Part shown: positions 16,882 through 24,385 of the stretch, piece after piece | Numbering within the stretch: the first letter of the stretch is position 1 | How the letters are laid out: each line of letters begins with the position of its first letter | Assembly: GCA_016793325.1 (NCBI GenBank) | Contig: JAEUKI010000060.1 | Coordinates: forward strand, 62,001 to 126,000 | Direction of reading: 5' to 3' | Length of the DNA: 64,000 nt | Origin: Myxococcales bacterium | GTDB taxonomy: Bacteria; Myxococcota_A; Polyangia; Polyangiales; Ga0077539 | Translations under genes and position numbers: made by a program | The notes under the pieces: model-generated | What the model was told of the DNA's origin: nothing | What the model saw: only the letters and a program-made list of their open reading frames with translations | The model's database searches: none

Positions 16882-19503
16882 ATGAAATCAACTTTGTTCG
16901 CACGTTGCGGAGCGCTCGTCGCGCTGATCGCACTGGGAGCGTGCACCGCTCCGCCGGGCCCATCGGACGCGACCTCCGAGCGATCGGACAGCGGCGTCGT
17001 CGACTCGAACGCGCCCTCGGACGGCGAGGCGCCAGACGGGATCGCGCCGATGGACAGCGTCGAGATCGACGCGGTGGTCCCGGTGGACATCGTCGTTCCG
17101 GACTCGACGATGATGTGCCCGACAGGACGGGCAGACTGTGACGGCAACGCGGCCAACGGCTGCGAGTCGGACCTGTCGCTCCCGACGAGCTGCGGCCGCT
17201 GCGGAAACATCTGTTCGGGCACCCAGCCCATGTGCGGCAACGACGGCAACTGCACCTCGGGCTGCTCGATCGCCGGACAAATCATGTGCGGCGGAGCGTG
17301 CACCGACGTCCGCTCGGACCCGCGCAACTGCGGCGCCTGCGGGACAGCCTGTCGCGCCGACCAGTCCTGCGCGATGGGCCGCTGCACCTGTCCGTCGGGC
17401 CGCATCGACTGCGGCGGGCGCTGCATCGACGGCCAGTCGGACCCGATGAATTGTGGTGCGTGCGGCAACGCGTGCCCCTCGGGCCGCCCTTGCGCCGCTG
17501 GCGTCTGCTCGTGCCCGATGGGCGAGACCGCGTGCGGCGGGATGTGCGTCGACACCAACAGCAACCCCAACCACTGCCTCGGGTGCTTCAACGCGTGCCC
17601 GCCGACGCGTCCGTTTTGCACGGAGTCGGGCTGCACCTCGGGGTGCACGGGGACCAACACGCTGTGCAGCGGCGCGTGCGTTCCGCTCTCGACGTCGCGG
17701 ATGCACTGCGGCGCCTGCGGCAACGCGTGCCGCGCCGATCAAGCGTGCAACGCCGGGGTGTGCGCGTGCCCGCCGGGCTTCATCGACTGCGGCGGGCGCT
17801 GCATCGACGGCCGCACGGATCGCATGAATTGTGGTGCGTGCGGGCGCGTGTGCCCCTCGGGCCGCAACTGCACCAACGGCTCGTGCGATTGTCCCGCAGG
17901 CACCACCCTCTGCGGCTCGACGTGCGTCGATCTGTCGGTGGACGCGATGAATTGTGGTGCGTGCGGGACGGCGTGCTCGGGCGCGACGCCCTACTGCGAC
18001 TCGTTTACCCGCCGCTGCTCGAGCGGCTGCACGACGCCGTTCACCCGCTGCGGCAGCGCCTGCGTCGACAGCAACAGCGATCGAAACAACTGCGGCGCGT
18101 GCGGCGTTCGTTGCCGCGCGGATCAGTCGTGCAACAACGGGACGTGCGGCTGCCCCGGCGGTCGCACCGAGTGCAGCGGCGCGTGCCTCGACACCTCGTC
18201 GGACCCCACCAACTGCGGCGCGTGCGGCCGCGTGTGCGCCGCCGGCGAGACGTGCACGATGGGCCGCTGCGGCTGCCCCGCGGGCACGACCAACTGCGGA
18301 GGGCTGTGCGTCGACACGGGCTCGGACGCGCGCAACTGCGGCGCGTGCGGGACGGTGTGCTCGGGCGCGACGCCCTACTGCGACTCGACCACGCGCGCGT
18401 GCAGCTCGGGCTGCTCGATGGGGCAGACCCGCTGCGGCGCGAGCTGCGTGTCGCTCTCGTCCTCGCGCACCCACTGCGGCGCGTGCGGCGTCCGTTGTCG
18501 CTCGGATCAAGCGTGCCTCGGCGGCCGCTGCGCGTGCCCCGCGGGCTACGTCGACTGCGGCGGAACCTGCATCTCGATCTCGAACGACCCTGAAAACTGC
18601 GGCGCGTGCGGCTCTCGCTGCTCGCCCGAGCAGATCTGCGTGGGCGGCTCGTGCAGCTGCCCCACGGGCACGGTTCTTTGTGGTTCGAGCTGCGTCGACG
18701 TCAGCACGAGCCCCGCGCACTGCGGCCGTTGCGGCAACGCGTGCTCGGGCGGGACGCCCTTCTGCGACCCCGCCACTCGAATGTGTGTGTCGGGCTGCGG
18801 CGCGGGCCAGACCCGCTGCGGCGTGGCGTGCGCCGCCACCATGATCGACCGCTACAACTGCGGCGGCTGCGGCGTCCGTTGCCGCGCGGATCAAGCGTGC
18901 AACGCCGGGGTGTGCGGCTGCCCGCCAGGGCAGATCGACTGCGGCGGAACGTGCATCGACCCCCGCAACGACAACGGCAACTGCGGCGCGTGCGGGCGCA
19001 TTTGCTCCGCGGGTCTCAACTGCGTCGCGGGTGCGTGCACGTGCCCGACCTCGTCGACCTCGTGCAGCGGGACGTGCGTCGATCTGCGTTCGGACTCGCG
19101 CAACTGCGGGATGTGCGGGCGCGTCTGCTCGGGCTCGACGCCGAGCTGCGACGGGACCACGGGGATGTGCGCCTCGGGATGCCTCGGCTCCCTCGCGAGC
19201 TGCGGCGGGATGTGCGTCGATCGCAACAGCAACGCGGACCACTGCGGAGCCTGCGGCTACGCGTGCCCCGCGGCGCCTTCGGGACAGCTCCGCGCGTGCG
19301 TCGGCGGCTTCTGCAAGTACGGGCGCATCTGCGACGGGCAACCCAACCGCGCGGACTGCGATCGCAACGCGGGCAACGGCTACGAGACGGACCTCAACAC
19401 CTCGACGAGCCACTGCGGCGCCTGCGGGATCTCGTGCGGCGCGGGGCAGTCGTGCTGCTTCGGCGTGTGCCAGTCGGGCGGGACGTGCGTTCCGCGTTGT
19501 TGA
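16882..19503 (+). CDS. Giant Cys-rich lipoprotein with 16 Stig1-like repeats
   Basis: 873 residues. Signal peptide ends in a lipobox (ALIALGAC at 20-21), so it should be lipidated. An acidic/Val-rich linker (PSDATSERSDSGVVDSNAP) covers residues about 22-75. The rest is a ladder of about 40-46 residue units with the pattern CGGxCxDxxxDxxNCGACGxxC plus two or three further Cys, like the plant Stig1 domain. I count 16 units after an initial half-unit, and they alternate in a fixed order of three types (see Findings). All Cys are retained in almost every unit, so the protein is probably disulphide-cross-linked, and surface exposed (inference). It is one of at least 14 lipoproteins here. Function unknown; a surface adhesin or filament is possible. 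Confidence 0.9.
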   Translation: MKSTLFARCGALVALIALGACTAPPGPSDATSERSDSGVVDSNAPSDGEAPDGIAPMDSVEIDAVVPVDIVVPDSTMMCPTGRADCDGNAANGCESDLSLPTSCGRCGNICSGTQPMCGNDGNCTSGCSIAGQIMCGGACTDVRSDPRNCGACGTACRADQSCAMGRCTCPSGRIDCGGRCIDGQSDPMNCGACGNACPSGRPCAAGVCSCPMGETACGGMCVDTNSNPNHCLGCFNACPPTRPFCTESGCTSGCTGTNTLCSGACVPLSTSRMHCGACGNACRADQACNAGVCACPPGFIDCGGRCIDGRTDRMNCGACGRVCPSGRNCTNGSCDCPAGTTLCGSTCVDLSVDAMNCGACGTACSGATPYCDSFTRRCSSGCTTPFTRCGSACVDSNSDRNNCGACGVRCRADQSCNNGTCGCPGGRTECSGACLDTSSDPTNCGACGRVCAAGETCTMGRCGCPAGTTNCGGLCVDTGSDARNCGACGTVCSGATPYCDSTTRACSSGCSMGQTRCGASCVSLSSSRTHCGACGVRCRSDQACLGGRCACPAGYVDCGGTCISISNDPENCGACGSRCSPEQICVGGSCSCPTGTVLCGSSCVDVSTSPAHCGRCGNACSGGTPFCDPATRMCVSGCGAGQTRCGVACAATMIDRYNCGGCGVRCRADQACNAGVCGCPPGQIDCGGTCIDPRNDNGNCGACGRICSAGLNCVAGACTCPTSSTSCSGTCVDLRSDSRNCGMCGRVCSGSTPSCDGTTGMCASGCLGSLASCGGMCVDRNSNADHCGACGYACPAAPSGQLRACVGGFCKYGRICDGQPNRADCDRNAGNGYETDLNTSTSHCGACGISCGAGQSCCFGVCQSGGTCVPRC

Positions 19504-19508
19504 GCGCG

Positions 19509-20387
19509 TCAGCGCGAGCCCGTTCGGGGGCACCAGGGACGCGCTGACCGCGGGTCACCTCGGACGACAGCGAGGTGGTTCGCCACGGGGCGCTCGCGGC
19601 CGTCGCTCGGGCGGTTGATCACGCCTCGATTGCGCACGAAGAGCGCGCTCGATCCGCCGCCGTCGAGCTTGACCCCGTCGCTCGCGCCGAGCGATCGCAG
19701 CGCCTCGGCGAGCTCTTCGACCGTCGCGCCCGCGCTCTGCCGCGAGCGACCGTCGATCACGACGAGCCAGAGCGTTCGTCGATCCTGCGAGAGCCCCACG
19801 CCCGTGCGCGGATGGCGCCTCCCGTCGTGCTCGACCCACGGAGAGAGCCGCGTTCGACCGTCGACGAGCACGCGCTCGCGGCCCGAGATGACGTCGCTTC
19901 GCGCGAGGTCCGGGCCGTTGAAGAGCGCGGAGAGCGCGCTCGTTCCCGGCGCGGCGACGTCGCGAAAGGACACGCGTCCGTCGCGCTCGATCGCCACGAG
20001 GCTGTCGTGGTGCGTCCACGCCGCGGTCGTCCAGAGAAGCCCGCTCGCGCGCGAAGGCCCCGTGGGACGCAGGTTCGTTCGGTCGAAGTAGTCCCCGTTG
20101 ACCGCCACGAGCGCGCGCGACGCGGCCGCGAAGCGCGAGACGGTGCGCCCGCCTTCGCGCGGAGACGAGACCCTGAGCACCACGCGCGGATCACAGAGGT
20201 CCACGCGCGCCGCGAAGATCGACACCGGTGCGCCGTCGCTCCAGCGCGCGCGGCGCTCGAGCACGCGAAGGCCCGGCGCCGGCGAGCTCCATCGGTCGAC
20301 GGGCTGCGACTGCGCGATCGCGCGCGACGAGAGCGAAGCGCTCCCCGCGGCGATGGCCAGACTCAACGCGAGTCGCTTCGCGAGCAC
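19509..20387 (-). CDS. Phosphodiester glycosidase family (NAGPA-like) protein
   Basis: 292 residues with an N-terminal signal peptide (LALSLAIAAGSASLSSRAIAQ). The fold signatures of the NAGPA/DUF2233 family are present: VNGDYFD (about 96-102), HPRTGVGLSQDRRTLWLVVIDGR in the middle and the terminal GVKLDGGGSSALFV, whose aspartate is part of the active site in the human N-acetylglucosamine-1-phosphodiester alpha-N-acetylglucosaminidase family. It is likely to act outside the cytoplasm on a sugar-phosphodiester or related glycan. It ends 5 bp from the preceding convergent gene, and its start region faces the esterase gene at 20440. Confidence 0.88.
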   Translation of the reverse strand: MLAKRLALSLAIAAGSASLSSRAIAQSQPVDRWSSPAPGLRVLERRARWSDGAPVSIFAARVDLCDPRVVLRVSSPREGGRTVSRFAAASRALVAVNGDYFDRTNLRPTGPSRASGLLWTTAAWTHHDSLVAIERDGRVSFRDVAAPGTSALSALFNGPDLARSDVISGRERVLVDGRTRLSPWVEHDGRRHPRTGVGLSQDRRTLWLVVIDGRSRQSAGATVEELAEALRSLGASDGVKLDGGGSSALFVRNRGVINRPSDGRERPVANHLAVVRGDPRSARPWCPRTGSR

Positions 20388-20439
20388 GAGCTTCGGTATA
20401 GCGCGGCGTCACGAGAGAGTAGTGCTATCTACGCTCGCC

Positions 20440-21303
20440 GTGACGCACAGGCTCTTTCACTCGGTGGTCGTCGATCCAACGCGCGAGGGGCGTCCGCCCG
20501 AGCGTTGGGCGCTGTTTCTGCACGGAATCCTCGGCTCGGGCGCCAACTGGCGCACGTTCGCGAAGCGCGTCGTCGCTCGTTGTCCCGCGTGGGGCGCGGC
20601 CCTCGTCGACCTGAGGCTCCACGGAAACTCGCAGTCCCTCGCGCCGCCGCACACCGTGGCCGCGTGCGCCGAAGACCTCTTCGCGCTGCACCCGTTGCTC
20701 GACGCGCCCGTGCGCGCCGTGGTCGGCCACTCGTTCGGAGGTAAGGTCGCGCTCGCGTACAGCGCCCTGCGCGCGGAGCTCGCGTCGCCGATCGACCTCG
20801 TCGTCTCGGTCGACAGCAACCCTGGCCTCCGCGAGGACGCCACGGGCAGCGCGCAGATTCACGCGGTGATTTCTGCGCTCGAATCACTGCCGCCGTTGAT
20901 CGCGTCGCGCGAAGCGTTCTCGACGCACATGCGCGAGCGAGGGCTGAGCGACGCGCTCGTCGCGTGGCTCATGATGAACCTTCGTCCCGTGGACGGCGGG
21001 TTCGCGGTGCGGCTCGACCTCGCGGCGATCCGCGCGATGCTCGCGGACTACTTCGCGCGCGACGACTGGGCCCTCGTCGAGCAGCCCACGGACACGCGCG
21101 TCGCGATGGTCGTCGGAGGCCAGAGCGCTGCGTTTTCTCAGTCCGAACGCGATCGCATCGCGGCCGCTGCGCGCGCGCACCCCGACCGTGTCGCGCTCGA
21201 CGTGATCGAGCGGAGCGGTCACTGGGTGCACGTCGACGCGCCCGACGAGCTCTTCGAGATCGTCACGCGAGAGCTCAACGCCAGCGCGCTTGCGCCTCGC
21301 TGA
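20440..21303 (+). CDS. Alpha/beta-hydrolase, ABHD11/YbfF-like esterase
   Basis: 287 residues starting at GTG 20440; GTG at 20425 (with GAGAG a few bases upstream) or ATG at 20353 are alternatives, but the latter would lie within the divergent gene's coding region. Oxyanion motif LFLHGILGSGANW, a conserved LRLHGNSQ segment, nucleophile elbow GHSFGG (about residue 95, serine central), a lid region of three helices and the catalytic histidine in SGHWVHVDAP near the C-terminus are all present. The arrangement most resembles the ABHD11/YbfF group of soluble esterases. No signal peptide, so cytoplasmic. Substrate unknown. Confidence 0.87.
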   Translation: MTHRLFHSVVVDPTREGRPPERWALFLHGILGSGANWRTFAKRVVARCPAWGAALVDLRLHGNSQSLAPPHTVAACAEDLFALHPLLDAPVRAVVGHSFGGKVALAYSALRAELASPIDLVVSVDSNPGLREDATGSAQIHAVISALESLPPLIASREAFSTHMRERGLSDALVAWLMMNLRPVDGGFAVRLDLAAIRAMLADYFARDDWALVEQPTDTRVAMVVGGQSAAFSQSERDRIAAAARAHPDRVALDVIERSGHWVHVDAPDELFEIVTRELNASALAPR

Positions 21304-22234
21304 TCACGCCGAACAACCGGCCGTGCGGGGCGTTCTGGTGGCAGTTCATGCACGAGGCGATTCGGCCCGACGCGGTGATCGCGCCGGCGGGATCGACCGT
21401 CGCGTAGATCCACCCGTCGTCGCTCTCGATCGACGGCGGAACACGCATCATCACGAACAAGCCCTTGAACGCCCCTGGCTGCAGGCAACGACCGTCGCGC
21501 ACGCGCGCGCACTGCGGCGGGTAGCTCGTCGAGATGGCCTCGGGCATCGGGACCTCGTCTGGCGACCACGCTTCTTTCACGACGATTTGCCCGGCAACAT
21601 CGCGGTGCGCGAGGTACGCCGCGCGGTCTCGCGCGTAGAGGTAGTAGAGCTTTCGATCATGCGGGGCTCCGGCGTCGAGGCTCGCGATCGGCGCGCCCGA
21701 GGGAGGCATGAGGCAGTCGAACGGCGCGAATCGCCACGCGTCGTCGACGTGCCCGAACCCGAGGTACCCGTCTGCTACGGCGAGCACTCGCGCTTCGAGT
21801 GACCCACGATCGAACGGCGCGAGCTGTCCGGCGTCTCGATCGGACACCGCGAAGATCGCAGGGCACGTGCTCGGGTAGAGCCCCCACAGCCACGGTCGCG
21901 CGACGAGCTCGGGCGTCGTGAGCGGCTCGCCTCCGTAGCCGCCGTCTTGCCGTCTCTGCCGAGAAAATCCACGCGGATCGCTCGCAGCGAGGCAGCGCAC
22001 CTTGCGCGCGAAGAGCGGCGCGATCCCCGCGCGCGCGGCCTCGGCTTCGAGGTTCACCGGCGTCGAAGCGTCCCGCATGTCGACCGCGCGCGGAGGTTGG
22101 AGCCCGGCATCGGCCGACGGTCTGTCCGGCGTTCGAGCGATCGCTCGCGGGCTGTCCGACGCTCTCGTGCGAGCGCCTCGCGTGCAAGCAGAGAGGGCCA
22201 GCGTGACGATCGCGAGCGAGGTTCGTGCGCGCAT
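21275..22234 (-). CDS. Cytochrome P460-like haem lipoprotein
   Basis: 319 residues from the ATG at 22234: a signal ending in lipobox LALSAC makes it a lipoprotein (the frame extends upstream, but that part lacks a signal). Residues 20-90 are a variable linker. The C-terminal 130 residues have the order seen in cytochrome P460 and c'-beta: VVKEAWSPDE, LFVMMRVPPSIESDDGWIYA, TVDPAGAITASGR, then CMNCH, a CxxCH haem c motif, near the C-terminus. P460 enzymes use a lysine cross-linked to the haem to oxidise hydroxylamine; here the candidate K lies in VVKEAW, but alignment is needed. It overlaps the end of the esterase gene by 29 bp. Confidence 0.75.
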   Translation of the reverse strand: MRARTSLAIVTLALSACTRGARTRASDSPRAIARTPDRPSADAGLQPPRAVDMRDASTPVNLEAEAARAGIAPLFARKVRCLAASDPRGFSRQRRQDGGYGGEPLTTPELVARPWLWGLYPSTCPAIFAVSDRDAGQLAPFDRGSLEARVLAVADGYLGFGHVDDAWRFAPFDCLMPPSGAPIASLDAGAPHDRKLYYLYARDRAAYLAHRDVAGQIVVKEAWSPDEVPMPEAISTSYPPQCARVRDGRCLQPGAFKGLFVMMRVPPSIESDDGWIYATVDPAGAITASGRIASCMNCHQNAPHGRLFGVISEAQARWR

Positions 22235-22344
22235 TCGCCAATCGTATCGCGCGATCGGGCGCGGTGACGGCGCGAGCGCCGTTCGTGAGAGGCGCGTGTT
22301 GTACGTCGACAACGCGGGCGAATCGCGAGAGCGTAAGCGTTGCT

Positions 22345-24354
22345 GTGTCTCGTCACTCGACCGTCGCAAGGGCCCTCAGCGTGGCCGCGCTCGTCGCCGC
22401 GAGCGGGTGCGTCGCGCCCGCGACGCAGGTGGTGTTCACGATCGACACGGACGTCGCGCCGAGATTGAAGGCGGTCTTGCGCGTGACCGTTCGATGGGCG
22501 GCGGACGCGAGCGTGACGGTGCGCGAGTATCGCTGGGCCCGCGCGGGGACGGCGCTCGCGGACGTCGACGGAGGGGCGCTGGGGATCGCGAGGTTTCCCG
22601 CGGAGTTTACGGTCGTTCCGACGACGGGGCGGCCCGATCGGATGTTCGTGACGAGCGTCGAGCTCGACGTGGACGATCGCATCACGTTGCGGCGCGTGTT
22701 CTCTCGAACGCTGCTCACGAATCAGCGCCAAAACGTCCGCGTGTTTCTCGCGGCGCGCTGCCTCGATCCCGCGATGGGCTGCGCGGGCGAGCCGTGCACG
22801 CGGCTTCGACTCTGCGAAGAGCGCGGGCAAACGTGCGGCGAAGACGGCGAGTGCGTCGCGCCCGAGACGCCGACGGCCACAGAGGACGGCGGGCGCGAGG
22901 CGAGCGTCGTCGCGCGCACGTGCGGGAGCTCGGGCGAGCCCTGTTGCCTCTACGGCGACGCGTGCGACGGCCCGTTCGTGTGCAGCCTCGGCGTGTGTCG
23001 ACGCTGCCCAGCGGGCTCCGAGGGCTGCTGCGACGGCGACACGCTGCGGCCCGATGGCACGCAGTGCTCGATGCCCATGAATTCATGTTTGGCCCCCGGG
23101 ACCTGTCGCGCGGGCAACTGCGTCGCGGGCGGGAGCGCTCCCAACGGGACGATGTGCGCCGCGTCCGCGGACCCGTGCCTCGCTCCGTCGCTGTGCCAAG
23201 ACGGCGTGTGCCTCGCGCCGCAGCCCGTGATGGACGGGACGATGTGCGAGCGCTCGACCAACCCGTGCCTCGCCGATCGCGTGTGCATGGCCGGGACGTG
23301 CGCTCCCGCGCAGCCCGTGACCGACGGAACGATGTGCGCCGCCGCGGGCGGTCCCTGTCAGACGCCGGGCGTGTGCATGGCGGGCGCGTGCAGCGGCGCG
23401 ATCAACGTCGCGGACGGAACCGTGTGCAGGCCCGCGGCCAACCCCTGCGAGACCGACGGCGTGTGCATGGCGGGCGCGTGCAGCGCGCCGCAGCGACGCC
23501 CCGATGGAACGGTCTGCGCGCGCGGCACCAACTCGTGCCAGATCGACGGCGTGTGCATGGCGGGCGCGTGCAGCGCGATCACCAATCGCCCCAACGGGAC
23601 CGTGTGCGCGATGGCGAGCGATCCGTGTCAGGTGAACGGGACGTGCACCAACGGGATGTGCACGGGCACGACCTCGCGCCCCGACGGAACGGTGTGCGCG
23701 ATGGCCGCGGGCCCCTGCCAGAGCAACGGAACGTGCAGCGGCGGTCGGTGTTCGGGCGTGCAAAACGTCGCGAACGGGACCGTGTGCGCCACCGCGTCGG
23801 GACCTTGTCAGCGCAACGGGACGTGCACCAACGGCGCGTGCAGCGGCGTGCAAAACGTCGCCAACGGGACCGTGTGCGCGACCACGACCAACGCGTGTCG
23901 CAACAACGGGACGTGCACCAACGGCGCGTGCGGCGCGATCACCAACCGCCCCAACGGGACCGTGTGCGGCGCGGCGACCGCGTGTCGAAACGCTCCCACG
24001 TGTCAGGCGGGAACGTGCACCGCGGGCACGGCGCGCGCGGACAACACGCGGCCGACGACCACCACGCACTGCTGCGGCGGCAACGAGGTCAACCGCAACA
24101 ACCCCAACGAATGTGGTGTCTGTAATCAAGTTTGCTCGACGGGCACCTGCGTCGCGACGGCGGTCTCGGGCTTCGGGACGCAGTACTACTGCCAGTGCAG
24201 CTCGAACTCGCAGTGCACGCCGCAGCTCTGCCGCATCGGACAGTCGACGCTGAACAACCGCTGCGCGTGTCGCGACGGCTCGGGCTCGACCGAGTGCGCG
24301 GGCTCGGCCGTCTGCCAGATGGTCTCGAACGCCCCGAACTTCTGCCGCCCCTGA
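22345..24354 (+). CDS. Cys-rich lipoprotein with eleven 4-Cys repeats
   Basis: 669 residues from GTG 22345, which gives a clean signal and lipobox (LSVAALVAASGC). The first about 150 residues are a beta-rich domain (VVFTIDTDVAPRLKAVLRVTVRWAADASVTVRE) seen in front of Cys repeats in several exported myxobacterial proteins. After three Cys-rich stretches come 11 consecutive units of about 32 residues with pattern [DN]GTxC-x5-7-Cxx(x)GxCxxGxC. The C-terminus has further Cys with no repeat pattern. All Cys positions are conserved among units. It is transcribed divergently from the P460-like gene. Unknown function; likely a disulphide-braced surface protein. Confidence 0.85.
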   Translation: MSRHSTVARALSVAALVAASGCVAPATQVVFTIDTDVAPRLKAVLRVTVRWAADASVTVREYRWARAGTALADVDGGALGIARFPAEFTVVPTTGRPDRMFVTSVELDVDDRITLRRVFSRTLLTNQRQNVRVFLAARCLDPAMGCAGEPCTRLRLCEERGQTCGEDGECVAPETPTATEDGGREASVVARTCGSSGEPCCLYGDACDGPFVCSLGVCRRCPAGSEGCCDGDTLRPDGTQCSMPMNSCLAPGTCRAGNCVAGGSAPNGTMCAASADPCLAPSLCQDGVCLAPQPVMDGTMCERSTNPCLADRVCMAGTCAPAQPVTDGTMCAAAGGPCQTPGVCMAGACSGAINVADGTVCRPAANPCETDGVCMAGACSAPQRRPDGTVCARGTNSCQIDGVCMAGACSAITNRPNGTVCAMASDPCQVNGTCTNGMCTGTTSRPDGTVCAMAAGPCQSNGTCSGGRCSGVQNVANGTVCATASGPCQRNGTCTNGACSGVQNVANGTVCATTTNACRNNGTCTNGACGAITNRPNGTVCGAATACRNAPTCQAGTCTAGTARADNTRPTTTTHCCGGNEVNRNNPNECGVCNQVCSTGTCVATAVSGFGTQYYCQCSSNSQCTPQLCRIGQSTLNNRCACRDGSGSTECAGSAVCQMVSNAPNFCRP

Positions 24355-24385
24355 CGCAGCGCTCGACCGACGAGCAGCGCTCGCG

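Noticed and set aside
16888..19533. 881-codon open frame on the minus strand opposite the Stig1-like gene
   Set aside because: Repetition mirrors the sense gene and the product is Ala/Arg low-complexity; a by-product of the Cys/Gly-rich repeats.
22002..24125. 707-codon plus-strand frame over the 11x Cys-repeat gene
   Set aside because: Arg-rich translation with no domain, out of frame with a well-supported lipoprotein gene.
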